Source of the DNA: Bryopsis sp. KO-2023
Taxonomy: Eukaryota; Chlorophyta; Ulvophyceae; Bryopsidales; Bryopsidaceae
DNA: 64,000 nt
NCBI GenBank assembly: GCA_030272585.1
Contig: BSYQ01000008.1
Coordinates: 3,410,001-3,474,000, forward strand
Direction: 5' to 3'
This document shows, one piece after another, positions 44,100 through 56,500 of the stretch. The notes below the pieces were generated by a model. The model did no database searches. It saw only the letters and a list, made by a program, of their open reading frames with translations, and was not told where the DNA came from. Both the position numbers and the translations under genes were made by a program. Position 1 is the first letter of the stretch; each line of letters begins with the position of its first letter.

Positions 44100-44896
44100 T
44101 TTAAAATACTTACAAAGTTTTGAGTTTCGTTCTATTTTGGCATCAGTTTTGTCTGGTTCAAAAGTTTAGTGGGGGCAGGTCATTGTCCATTGGGGGCAAC
44201 AGATTCAGTGCAAAATGTTGATATTGATGGAATAGGTGAACTTACGACAGTTGAGAACAAGGATATGGGATGCAGTGGGTGATAAATTTTCATTGAAATC
44301 GATTCGACCACATTTTGAAGACTGGGGGGCATCTTACCACGTCAGACTGCTCAAGTGGAAAACTGCCATTCCCATTGAATGTCATGGATGGCTTTGGCTC
44401 TCCTCGGGGATATCGGATTGAGACGGCGAGTTCTGATCCCAAACTTGTTTGTTGTTTTGTTTGTTTATCTCTCTTTCTCCTCCTTTATTTCCTTCCTTTG
44501 TTTTTTTATTTCCCATTGATTTCCTTTCTCATCTCGACAATCTTTTTCTTGATTCTAAAATATAACTTATTATTAAGCATGCATAAAAAAACAAAGCCTT
44601 CGGACTTCTTTTCCTCTTTGAAAACCTTTATGATATTTTTTTTAGAACATTATTGAACATCTGATGCTCAGCTATGCTGTGTTTGGAAGGCCTGAACATG
44701 ATGAGTTCAGAAATGGATTAAAAAGAAAACTTTTCCAAGGGATTTCAAATGGTATTGATTCTGTGATGGTCTGAGAATGGTGCAACCTGCACACTGCCAC
44801 ATAACGGACGCTTCCTTTCAATTCTGGATGCTTCTATTCAATCTCTTATAAGACACTCCAGGAGGAGACTGTTGAAACTCCAGGCAGAACACCTTA
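44100..44896. other. Intergenic region before the inverted-duplication source
   Basis: AT-rich. A 61-codon plus frame at 44236-44421 (RTRIWDAVGDKFSLKSIRPH) has mixed composition but no recognisable match. Otherwise nothing is supported. Confidence 0.4.
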
Positions 44897-45750
44897 AATC
44901 CAGGAGCACCTAGGGATGTGTGTGTGTGTGTGCGTCTTGGTGTGTCCATGTTTTAGTTTCCAGGCATGTGTGTGGATGGCTTTGCTGATGTCAAAATTCC
45001 ATTAAACAGAAAAACAATGGGAAAAGCACCTTCATCAACACTCGCTCACTCTCGCTCGCAGAAAACAAAACACAACCCAGTCGATCCCTAAGGAGTGCAA
45101 AAGCCAACCTACCCCATGCATAAAAAAATCACAGCACATTTTTCCAAGAACCAAACAACCAAAAGAAAGAAGGATCAAAACCTGCTTCTTGACACTGCCC
45201 TGAAAATATCCACGTCAAGGGGGTGTTTCTACTAAACCAATGCCAAAAAAAACAATGAAAGCAGCAGCAAATCAAAAACACCGCTAAATTATGCCAGGGA
45301 TGCAAAAAAACGAACGATGAATGTGTGTGAGATTATTTTTTTTGAGTTGAATACAAATAGAGGAGGACGGCGGCGGCGATTGCTTCTCCAACGGCTTTTC
45401 CGATTTTCAAGTGGGGCAGGTAAACATCTGGATGGACCCCAGTGATCAACACCAAGCTGGACAGCGCAACGATAAACAGGCCCATCGTAATGCTCTTGAA
45501 TGTGCTGGCCCCCAGGCGACCCCTGTTAGATTTAAAAAAAATAATCAAACAAGAATGGAAATTATGGAAATTTTTAAATATAGAAAGTTTTTGTTTCAAG
45601 TTGATAAAACAATGGGGGGGAGGAGGACAAATATTACATAAATGTGGACAACTAGCTTGGACATGGCTGAAAAGCTTTTCTGTGAATAATGGTACAGGAA
45701 GATCGATTCAGAAAAAAATACACATTGAAGTTTGCCCCCCCCCCCCCCCC
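44897..45750. repeat. Arm of the inverted duplication (intact source copy)
   Basis: The reverse complement matches 31795-36854 once that region's insertions are removed. The arm covers the last exon (45522-45333), part of the preceding intron and the 3' flank. Matching stops sharply at 44897 / 36854 just after the block AGGTGCTCCTGGATT. At the other end similarity fades near a G-run at 45737-45752 / 31796-31804. Confidence 0.85.
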
Positions 45751-48267
45751 AAAAAAAAAAAAAGTTTCATTCCCTCCAAATCTAACGGAGCCTCACTTGC
45801 ATCTCATACGTACACTTAATCTTCCAGAATTGAGCTCTTTGTTCTTTCAACCACCAGATTTTTTTTTCCCACACATTCACCAAAAACAACAATCCACCAC
45901 ATACCGATCGGCAGCATCCTTCAAGGTGTAGGCCCCGACCGCCACGGTGCAGTAAGCCAATCCTGTCATTCTCGCCATCAGCAATCCATACGCATCCGTC
46001 CCCCCACCGAACGCCAACTCCCACATCTTTGCGGGGAGCACCAACAGGCCTACCCCCACCATCGCCTTGTACACCGTCCAAAGCGAGAAAAACCCAGCTG
46101 CCAGATTTTTCGGCAGGAGGATGCTTTTCACTGCTGCGATGGTGTCTGGGATGATCGCCAGAACGGGGATTTCTTCGTAGGCTTTCCAGTAGAGACTGAC
46201 CAGCATGTACACCGGGAGGGCTCGAAGAACGATGGAGGTGGTGGACAATGCCACCGAGGATTTCAAAACGACGAAACTGCCGGCCGCGAATGACAGGACC
46301 ATCCACCATGCCAAGCGGCGATACGTTTGAGATCCGAGAAGGTTTTTTCTGGCAGCTTCCTGGAAAGCAAACCATTCCCTCCATATGAGAAACACGCTCA
46401 TTTTTCGTTCCATCAAGAGCTTAATCAATGGCCAGTACTGACACACACACATAGGTGGAAAAAAAGACAAACAATCCTAACCCAGGATATGGAATCATAG
46501 CTTAATGAACCAACATGCGCATCGTCTTTTTGGAAGCTTTCATTTTATGATTGCATGTCTCACTGGGTAGAACTCACCGACACTGCATTGAGATAGACGG
46601 CCGATAAGATATTTGCTGCCCCCAGCATTCTCAGCAGATAGGCATTGGTGCTGAGCAAAGACAGGGAAGCCGAAATTTCTGCCATTTTTTGAGGGACAAA
46701 CAGCTCAGCGCAGCCGCCAGCCATGAAAGTTATGGCTAAAATTCGATAGCCCAGCACAAGGGCTTGCTTGGAACCTGCCAGGAAAACAAGAAGGAAAAGG
46801 CAAAAGCAAAAAAAAAATCAAAATGAATGGAACCCCAGATATTTTTCCTGTTCAAGATTGGGTTGGGGAAATCGAAAAAAAGGAAAGAGTGATGTCACTC
46901 ACATTGTGACAGACGAAATTGGTTGAATCACACTTTTAAAAATCAAAAATTTGTGTGATCACATGGCGATGGGTCAGCTGGGGGTTGCAGAAATGCAAGA
47001 GACCTTGGTTTTTTGGGGGGGTTCATGTTGGCTGTAGAATAGTGCTGGCTTTTTTACATTTCATCATGATGTTTTGGTTCAGCAGTAGCATATTTTTTGA
47101 GGGGTACCTTTTCTTGGAGTATATTTATTTTAAAATTTTTCTAAATTATATTGTTTCTAATTTATTTTATTTTATTTTTATTTTCATTTTTTTTGGGGGG
47201 GTGATGTCTTGTAGGCAGGATATCATGATGATTTGACACACCCTGATTTCATTAATATTCTTGCCTTCATCATATTCGGATTCCGAAGAGCTCGCTGCGA
47301 CAATGTTTGCATTGGATTTTGAAATCAATCGCTGCGCTCTGGAGCTACATACCTACAGGATCGATAAGAAAAAAATTAAAATTAAGAAAACTCGATTCAA
47401 TTAGAAGCAATCATGGATGAAAACAGGCACTGGGGGAAAAAGAAGAGCAAAAAAAAAACACAGTTTGGGAAAATTGAGCTGCAAAAATCCGATACGAAAA
47501 TGAGACACCAAAGCACGTGGGTTCAAACCCCACTTCAAACAAACGGAACGCTGGCTATCATTTGGAAAATGATATTGATCGCATCGATCACGAAAAATAT
47601 CGACACAAAATTCCGAGTGTAAAAGTGTCGACCGAAACTTATAATTTTCGGCCTTTTCCGACCTTGTTTAAAAGCTCATCCTTTCCATCCACGTTTTTCA
47701 AAATCGGCCTTCTTACGGACGCTACATGGTCAGGCCTGCGAACTCCTGCAAAAAAACTGTATGGATAAATAACCACATCCACATAAATCCATATCACGCA
47801 TTTGCACAATGCTGCATGGACCTTTCAGCTTGAATGTAATTCATATTCACAGAGAATGAAACCTGTACTGGCTGGCAGTTGGATTCTGTCATAGATCCCC
47901 CCTCCCTCTTTGTTTCATTTCAGTCACTACCGTCCTTTCCAAATGTCATTTTGATCAGGTGGGTCATCCACATTCTTTCACATAATTATCACTCACTTCA
48001 CTTGTTTTGATCATGCCAACCCCAACCAGATCGTTGATTTTAAAAAATGCTGTTTTTAACACTGAAAGGAGCATCATGTGGGGCCCCACTTTGATAAGAA
48101 ATAATTGACAGATTCGAAAAGATCGAACCTCAAAACACACAAAGACATCATTCGAACAGCCCACCACCGCCTACTCGCAAGACAAGCAAAAGCAAACCTG
48201 AAAGGGGCCTCAGAAAAATGAATCTGCTGGCGTCACAACGAGCCACGGTTTCATGCGCCATCATCAT
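45333..48267 (-). CDS. Polytopic membrane protein of unknown family
   Basis: Exons 46774-46578, 46437-45905 and 45522-45333 join with matching phases. A plausible first exon, 48267-48198 (MMMAHETVARCDASRFIFLR), gives 329 residues and fits in phase, but it needs a 1.4-kb intron. Hydrophobic segments include YRILAITFMAGGCAELF, the AANILSAVYLNAV region, LAWWMVLSFAAGSFVVL, YKAMVGVGLLVLPA, MGLFIVALSSLVLITGV and IAAAVLLYLY, so about 7-8 spans with a short polar C-terminus ending STQKK. I do not recognise the family. The last exon and 3' flank were duplicated in inverse orientation at 32-37 kb. A long G/T homopolymer junction lies in the last intron. Confidence 0.72.
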
Positions 48268-49785
48268 AATGGACAACGCCGCTGTGAAGCGCAACCAATC
48301 TTACTCAAAAAAAACCTTAGAAAGATGCGGTCCGCCAGATCCCGGCTGCGTCGTGATTTGCAAATCGCGACATTAATGCTGGATTGGGTCTTGGTGAAAT
48401 CTTTATCAACTCCTCCGAATTTCTGGAGAAGATCTTGTTTCTCAAGGTATGGTTTTCCTTCGCGTATTTTCTTTTTTTTTTTTTTTTTTGTTTTGCGGAC
48501 TTGAGTGCATGTGCGAGCCAAAATTGAAGATTGCTGAACCGGGATGGACCGGGAGTCCCGAAAATGGCGGCGCCAATTCACACAATCTCTACGAACCTCC
48601 CGAATCTTGATCCATAAAAAGACTCAAACGATCGGATCTGCATGGCTGAATCCTCAGCGCTCTTTCCAGGCCATTCGGAAAGAACGCTATGTTTGCTCAC
48701 TCCGTCGCTGGCCACGGCACGGTTGCAAGGTCCATTAGAAATCCACACAATGGGCGGAGGTGTTTGATTACTCACGCAGTCGCGAGGACGGATCGAGCCT
48801 CCAAGGCAGGTGCTGTTTTCTGGAGGAAGAATATCATGAAGAGCAAATATTTAGCAAAGTTGAGGATGCCCTTTTCTTTTTGAATGCATGGTGGTGAAAA
48901 GAAAACGAAGCTTTTTTGTGAAAGCTGAAGAAGTGTGTTGGTGGGAGTGCGTTGTATTACATATATAATACTTGTGAAAAGCCAATATTGGATGCTCAGC
49001 TTCATGTTTCGTGGACAAAACGTCATTCAAATTACAAACAGAAATAAGATGCTGTTTGTTTTTTCCTCTGTTCTGAATTGAAACAATTGAGATTTTGAAC
49101 AGCATCACAACGTTGAGGATAACCTTTCTCGGCTCCCACGTATATTGACATCCATCACCCCTCCATGCAAAATCAAAATCATGCCACCTTGCATTTTCAT
49201 ATAACACAAAGCAGGCCGGCTAAAAGGGGGATTAGCAGTACTTTTCTTTCCCAGCAATCAATTTCACACAAAAATTCCAATATACATTTATAAAGATATA
49301 CTGGATGATATTTTGATCAATGCTTTACACACCGAAACTAAGACAGAAAACCGCTGTCCTCACCTCTTTATATCAACTCTTGTTTTATCAACCTTTTTGT
49401 TTCAAATTGTCAAGGCTTCCATCGATTTTCTTTAATATCCATTTAGGAAACTTTTCACAGAGAAAAAAATGAAAAAATGAAAATATAAACAGTAGCAAAA
49501 TAGGTTTTGCAGACATGAAAATTGAACTGTGATTTTCCAGTATCCACTTCCAGCAAAAACGAACAAGTTTTCATGTGCTCGACATGATCCTCTTTTTTTC
49601 TTAACAAAAACTCATATTTTGGGTGCTTGAAATGAGCAGTCATTTGATTTTAACCAGTAAAAACATGACACTTTTATTTGTTTATTTACACTTTTATTTC
49701 GTCCAAATGCATTTCCTTATATATATTTACTGGTCTGTTTTTCATTTTTTCGAGAACCAAAACATGTTTTTTCCCTCCCTTGCAG
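48268..49785. other. Region between divergent genes; 5' exons of the methyltransferase expected here
   Basis: The methyltransferase core begins with an internal exon at 49786, so its start exon(s) should lie here on the plus strand. A frame from ATG 48253 or 48325 ending at a good donor (CTCAAG|gtatgg, 48447) and a block at about 48670-48730 flanked by ttccag and AAG|gtcc are candidates, but neither shows family similarity and the phases leave more than one solution. The rest is AT-rich without exons. Confidence 0.3.
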
Positions 49786-51968
49786 ATGATGATGTGCTTT
49801 CGTCCGTTGCGAATGCAGCCATCAACACCCCCGGAATTTTCAACATCATGAAATTTTTCGCAAAACGAGTGTTGAAAAACACTGCCGAAAAGAGGGGGGT
49901 ACCTTGGACAGAAAAGGTCCAAACATATAAATCAGACGAACAGGTGAGCTCGGATTTGTTCGGTCAATACAAAAACTGGTGAAAAATCTTCCATCCATGG
50001 GTAATCCATCAAAATTTCGTTGTTATGCAGTAATTATTGGAGCATGATTTGATAGACGTAATGGAACCCCAGATTCTTAAAGTACAATTTACAATTTCAC
50101 AGTTCATGACTTCGTCTGTGCTTAATGTTGCACCCCCGAATTCACAACGGGGGTGTTTCGATCAGTACGTGCGATTTTTTTCTTTTTCAAAGGCTCATTC
50201 AAAGAGTAAACAAATTTGAGGCGAAAATACAGTGGACGGGCGACATGGCGTGATTGCCTCGATGTGGCAAATTCACACCCCAGAAAAGAGACCCTCCCCA
50301 GCTTCGTTTTCTTTTGGTGTGGTATTCAGATGGAAGAGTTGTTCCGAATTCTCGAGGACCCTTCGATCGAGTATCCGTCTTACTACACACGTGAATTCCA
50401 TGGATACGATGAGGGCAATCTGAATTGGGATGCGGCGTTCGAGGCAGAAATGGCAAGTTACGTGATCGCCTGGAGGACCTTCAACGATGAAAGCATCCCA
50501 GCCGTGGAAGCGTTTCGAAAAATGAAACAGGGGATCGTGGATGCCCTCAAGGTTGGTGGAGGAAAGAGTATTTTTAATTCTTTTTTTTCATTAAAAAAAG
50601 TAATAATTGCAAAGAAAATGCAAAAAAAAGACATGTCTGTTTTGTTGAAATATAAGGACCACCAACCCAAAATTTTCACAAACCAATCGTTGGAAGGCTG
50701 TTCAAATATGAATGGATGAATAGTTTTGTATTAGGCAAGCCGTCCACAACGAGGTGATTCAGCCCAAGTTTGAATATGGTGAAGCAAGATATGTTGGAAG
50801 AAAATTTTCATACAACAGTGGAATGGAACGGTTGCTGTAGAGATTGGTCGATTGATCAGGAATGGCTGTGTAGGATTACCGAGGGGACGCTGTGGTTAAG
50901 GATATTTTGGATGCGGGGTGTTCGGTCGGATGCAGCACTACGTTCTTGGCCAACAAATTTCCAGAAGCCCGAGTGCTAGGTTTGGACCTTTCGCCATACT
51001 TTCTGGCTGTTGCGGAGCACTCCAGAAGGTGACTAATTGGTGCCATTGTCAAATCCCAATCAGCTGTGCTGTGTTCTCAAAATTGAAATTGTTTCAGATG
51101 CATGAAGGGTGTCAGCCCCATTTAAGAAGAGATAGGGGGTCGCTGCTCCAAAAAAAGAGTGACTTTGAATTGAATTTTCGAATTTGGATATGCATTCGGA
51201 TGGAGCTACCAACCAGATTGCCTGCAAAAGAGATGCACTTCTCAAAACTCTCAGAAGAATGGGTTTTCGATCGTTGCTGACACATTTGACCTTTTCGTCT
51301 CAGGCACTCAGCGGACCCCAGCGTGGCTGATAGGATGGAATATAGACATGCATTGGCTGAGAAAACGAATCTGGAGGATGCTTCTTTCGACGTTTGTTCT
51401 TACCAGTCCGTGTTTCACGAGTGCCCCAGCAGTGCATCCACATCGATCTTGAAGGAGTCTTATCGTTTGCTGAAGCCTGGCGGAACTTCAGTGATTTTTG
51501 ACAGCGATCCAACGTGAGTTGGTTAAATCTTGGAGGTGTCTTCTTTTGGCAAAACAAGAAAAAATCTGCCTTCCCCCCCCTCTTATGCTTTTTTTTTTCT
51601 GAAAACTTTTCTTGAAGAATGGACCACAAAGTCGATCATGTCTCTTGGATGCTCGAACAACTCCTCTTTTCAGCAAAAATGAATCCGAAAAAAAGTTTAT
51701 TGTTGCGAATGTTTTTGTATGGATTTTGATTCACGAGTAAAACTGTGTTTTATCACATCGATTGAAAAAAAAACAAAAAAACAGGTGTGAAGCCCTTGCA
51801 AGATTGCCACCTGTGCTGTTCACTCTCATGAAGGCCACGGAGCCATGGACGGATGAATACTATGCTTTCGATATCGAAGCTACCATGACAGACATAGGCT
51901 ACGAGGATGTGAAAACAGTTTGTACAGATGCCAGGCATAGGGTGGTGCTCGGAAGAAAACCGCTGTAG
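49786..51968 (+). CDS. Class I SAM-dependent methyltransferase (cyanobacterial/plastid-type), 5' end missing
   Basis: Five exons with agreeing phases: 49786-49943, 50330-50551, 50874-51028, 51304-51513, 51785-51968, giving 309 residues of the core; the first coding exon is not identified. An N-terminal helical part (AEKRGVPWTEKVQTY) and a conserved block EYPSYYTREFHGYDEGNLNW precede motif I, ILDAGCSVGCST, which binds S-adenosylmethionine, then LGLDLSPYFLAVA, YQSVFHECP and RLLKPGGTSVIFD. The tail PPVLFTLMKATEPWTDEYYA matches, from memory, uncharacterised methyltransferases shared by cyanobacteria, algae and plants. The substrate is not known. Plastid targeting is inferred from that distribution and untestable without the first exon. 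Confidence 0.85.
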
Positions 51969-52217
51969 AGGGGAAAGAATAGGAGCCCAGCTGGCTTGTT
52001 TTACCGCATTTGATTTAGGGGTTATCTTTTGTTGGGCAGGGAATTCAAAGGGGACCTCCCTTCTCACCTGTAGCCACTGAAAAGTGTTGTATTCGCAATG
52101 TGAGGGGGAGCATTTTTACAATGATAAAACGGGACAAATCAAACACACTATGGTAACCCAACTCACCAGGCACATCGTGCATCTCCATGAACGTCAGACC
52201 ACACCAAAACAATTGAA
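51969..52217. other. Short 3' flank of the methyltransferase
   Basis: No gene seen; it leads directly into the left arm of the inverted repeat. Confidence 0.5.
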
Positions 52218-53128
52218 GCGATTGGGACGAAAGTCGACGGCGGCGCGACCTGGGGAGAAAATACACACGCTTGGTCAAGACTGCCTCGTCGCGACATACG
52301 GAAATTCCCTGCCCGAACTCAGCCGAGCTGAGACTGCAGCCCTGAACTCCACTTCACCGAGACGTCTGCAGTGCCGGAACACCATCGGCCTCGAATCCGT
52401 GCGAGCCAGGGCGAGTGCGACTTTGTAAGGGCTTGGTTGAAAAAACACACACGCAGCGAGACAGGTCTTGGTGGGATGGAGCCCCACCTTGTAAAACTTT
52501 TCTCGATTGCATGGTCCCTTGCGTGCGCAAAGATTCTCAATCCATTGAGAATGAGTGGCAACTTGCAAGGCCTCTTTTTCTCGGTTTCATGGTCGCTCGC
52601 ATCACATCACCATCGACCAAAACATATTCAATCCAGGGAGGCCTCCTGAGCCAGGACACACTCTGCAGAAAAAGAACGTCGGGTAGAACATATGCAAGAA
52701 AAGCCAAGTCGTGGCGGAAGACTCTCAGAAAGGCTCGATACCTTGAACAAGGAATTCGATGAATGCAGTTGGAAGCCAGTCAACCATGGTAGCCACCACC
52801 AGCTTCTGCACATTGTCTTCGCAACACGGTGAAAAAAAAAGCGTCGAACGAGCAACCGTACCATGCATCTCGCCGGTACACCTTGATAAGAAAACGCGCG
52901 TTCAGACGCGACGAAGATTGGAGAGCAGTCGAATTGATTCGCTCCGCTCAGCTGGTCGAATTTATTGTCTGTGGGTGCTGCAACAGACTATGAAGTTCCA
53001 TGCAGTTTCGAGTTCTGGCTCAAAACATCCATTCACTCAAGTCGGTCCCTAATTGACTAACAAGTGCTGGTGGAGAAACGTCCTCTGGTGTCGCATCTTT
53101 GCTGGTCCCTTTGGCTGACAACACCAGC
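52218..53128 (+). repeat. Left arm of inverted repeat flanking paralogue B
   Basis: Matches the reverse complement of 60010-60840, at high identity in three blocks (52218-52500, 52800-52870, 52920-53060) separated by diverged stretches. Shared landmarks include CTGCAGTGCCGGAACACCAT, CGAATTGATTCGCTCCGCTC and CCTAATTGACTAACAAGTGC. Frames of 60-115 codons are open, sharing the peptide RVRLCKGLV...THTQRDRSWWDGAPP with the other arm, but no family is recognised. It may be a fossil mobile element or a duplicated gene fragment. Confidence 0.85.
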
Positions 53129-53566
53129 CTGGCGGTGGTTAGGAGTTTGGAGTTTTTTGGGCGGGAGGTTTTTTGGTCATCGATGCCAAGATAAAGCTAA
53201 CCGTCGAATGTTCTTAGTTAGGAGAAGTTAAAATGAATTCTCTTCGGGGGAGTAGAGAAGGGGTGTGTTCGGCCTGTTTGACTGCATGTGGCCTTGAAGT
53301 TGGGGCGCACCTGGATCCCATGATGGGATCCTGATTGATCAGACAAAAAATAGCAAGAACGATTCAGCTTGTTGTCAGGCTCCCCCCCCCCATTTTGGGT
53401 CTCCATCCAGCAGCAAGAAATCGACAACGTGGGACGCATGTCGAATCCACTTCTCGTACTCGGAATATCTCGCCCAAGGTGTTGGAATGCTGCCATGTGG
53501 TGAACCCTCCAAAAGAATAAGAGTCTGTTCTTCCCCCTTTCTCAACCTCCTGTACCCCCTTCGAGC
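53129..53566. other. Upstream region of paralogue B
   Basis: About 440 bases between the left repeat arm and the start codon. They should hold the promoter. No motif is claimed. Confidence 0.4.
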
Positions 53567-56500
53567 ATGGTACGATGCCCGATTCAAGCTCTCTTAATTT
53601 TCCTTTCCTTGATCGTCGCCGCGGGCGCCGTTGCTCCAAAAACCACCTTCCGGAATGCCACGGTGGGGCGGGATTCCATCCAGGAGGTTCTGGCGAAAAT
53701 GGAGGAAGGGGGGGTGTTGACGCTGGTGTACGATCAAGCAGTTACCATTCTTGAGACCGTCATTGTCGATAAAGCGGTCACGATTCAAGGTGGAGGCAAA
53801 CAGGGGCCCCGGCTGACTTGCAGAGGTGGCGGCGCAGCCTTCCATATCAGGTGAATCCGTTTAGTACTGTTCAATCGGAGCTTTCCTGTCGATCGGGCGA
53901 TTGAGAGCGGCCAACGAATTGGAGTACCCCAATTGAATAAGCGTACGTCATTTTTACACAATGTTTCTATTGTTTATCTGGACAGATCTGGTGGGGTGAT
54001 TCTGAAGAACATGGCCATTGATGGCTGCTCTTCCCATGCAATAGTTCTTGATTCATTGCCAGCAGCTGCTGCCAAAGACCAAGTGCCAACTGTGCAGGTA
54101 AATAAAAAAGATGACAAGGCTTGTTAGTCCACACAGGAATGCACCCCTTGCAGAGATATAAACCGAAAATTTTGGATGTGTTGAAAGTACAATATAGGGG
54201 AGGGTTTTCCTGCCCATCTCCCCCTGAACTCCCAGAATTAGATGCCCACATGTCCAACTGTTACTTGTAATCCCAGCTAAAATAAGAACTGAAACGGTCT
54301 CCCTAGGATTTGAACCCTGACCACCAGGATTCCAATTAAAATTTGATTGGTTGTGCCAAGTTCTTTTTCACCCCAGACTAATCCTGGAATCAGTGAAGTC
54401 GAGACTAAACAAGTAAAAAAACAACAGATTGATTTGGAAGAATCCATGGCTGGGGGCGGTGGGGCCTTCATATCACTGGTGACAGATGCAAGGGTGGCAG
54501 ACGGATCGGGAGGGGGTTCGGAGATGGATGTCCAAGTGATCGATTCTTATTTCAGTGACAATCACATATTGGGTTTTGGTACGGGCATGGCTTTGTGGGG
54601 TACATTGGGGGGGATTACTGGCGGCGGAGGTGCTGCATTTCAGCAAGTGACATCGTTGCACATTTCCCGGAGTGTTTTTCTGAACAACACATCACCCAGG
54701 GCTGGGGGTGGCCTTCACTATCTCATGAGAGAGAGGACTTCCTCCGGCAGAGTTGAGTGTCCTAACACACCTTCGGTAATCTTGATGAATGTCACATTCA
54801 AAGAGAACAAACTGATTGAGCCGTCTCACTTTGGTGAGGGAGGTGGGTTGGCTCTACTCAGCGAGTGTGCCTGCTCGGTTAGAATGCAGGAGATGATGTT
54901 CTTTCGGAACCGTGCAGAACGGGGGATGGGGGGTGCTGTGTTTAGTGGGAGGCAGATAGACATGCACATGCGATCGTCCATTTTTGAGAGCAATTCTGCC
55001 GAGATGGAAGGAGGTGCCATCTACCTCTCTGAAGGAGATCATGATGTTGAAGGATGCAAATTCTTGTACAACGAATCAAAGTATCAAGGAGGTGCCATTC
55101 ATGCTGAGTCTTCCGGTGAGTTTTCCTTGTTCCCTTGAAAAGTTGTGAGGTTTCCAGTATACCGAATAGCAAAAGTATGAAATTTTCAAAAAGTGATTAT
55201 TAAATTGCTGGCAATATTCCTATCAGTGGAAGATAAGATCCTGCTTTTTTTTGGGGGGGGGGGGCTATTGCAGGGTCTTTGTTGGTTTCCGACTCCCGCT
55301 TCTTTCGCAACGCAGCGGAAGATGGGGGGGCCGTGGCAGCATTCGATGGGGAGGCTCGACTGAAAAACTCCAGTTTCGAGAAGAACCTGGCACTCGGTGG
55401 GGGAGCCATCTATACATCAGGGCAATCCTTGAGAATCCTTTACAGCACGTTTTTGGAAAACGAATCACATCTGGGTGGTGCCGTGCTGTTCTTTTTCGAC
55501 GAAATAGCCGGGGTCGACTGCTTCATGGACGATTCTGTTTTCATGGGCAACGTAGCAAAGACCCCCACTAGTAGTGAAAGGGAAACCGGCCAGCACCTGA
55601 GTCCAGAAGAAAACTGGCAGAGATATTTTATCGGTAGTGGTGGAGCTGTGGCAATCATCAATCGATTGGGCGACACGACGTCGACTGGGTCATTGGGCGA
55701 GCGGCCCAGGTTGATCTTCGACACCAATACTTTCGAAAGGAATTCTGCAGTCAACGGAGGTGAGCGTGTTTGTGTCAGGATGGCATATGTCTGTGCATAT
55801 ATATTTGTGGCATTCGAATATCGCCACAACGACCTTTTCACCATCATGAGTCTCTTTGCTTTATGGGAAGAATATTTCCCAAAAAACATCCCGACTAAAT
55901 ATATCACGGCAACGAATTCTTTGAGCGGGCACACACGCAGCCCCCAAACAGTTTCCTTGTTTTCCTCCACAGGGGCCTTGCTCGCAGCTCTGGCGTCCGA
56001 CCAATTCATCAGTTTGGACGCATGCCGTTTCGTGCACAACTCCGCAAGCCAAACTGGTGGAGCGGGCGTTGTGAGGCAAGACGAATCGGTTCGATTCAAT
56101 TGCGGGCCAGAGCAAGAGAGAGCCCCGCTTTCCGCCATCGCTGTGCGGCAATGCGAAAATGTGCAAAACAACACCGTCACTTCCTCCGTCCACGACAATT
56201 TGGGCGACGATTTTGCGACCTTGGTGTTGGGCGGTGTCCAGATAGACCCCCCTCGGATTTCCAAGAAGCAAAGCAGGTCGACGTTGCCCAATATCACAGT
56301 GACGGTGCTCGACATGCTGGGCAACAAGTGGACGCTGGGGGGCGTTGGACAGGCAAGCATGTTCCATCCCACACTGTGGCAGCCCTATTTTCCATGGACA
56401 GCGTTGCGGTCCAGTTTGCATCAGCATTTTGATACGGAAAACATAACAGAATGGCAGTGCTTTGTTTCGCAATCAGGTGGAGGTCGCAATAACAACACCA

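Noticed and set aside
47510..47545. Second T-arm-like motif (GGGTTCAAACCCC)
   Set aside because: It is only a local stem-loop; no other cloverleaf arms are present.
54290..54345. tRNA-like segment on the minus strand (GGTTCAAATCC)
   Set aside because: The expected 5' acceptor strand is absent, and the segment lies in an intron of paralogue B.
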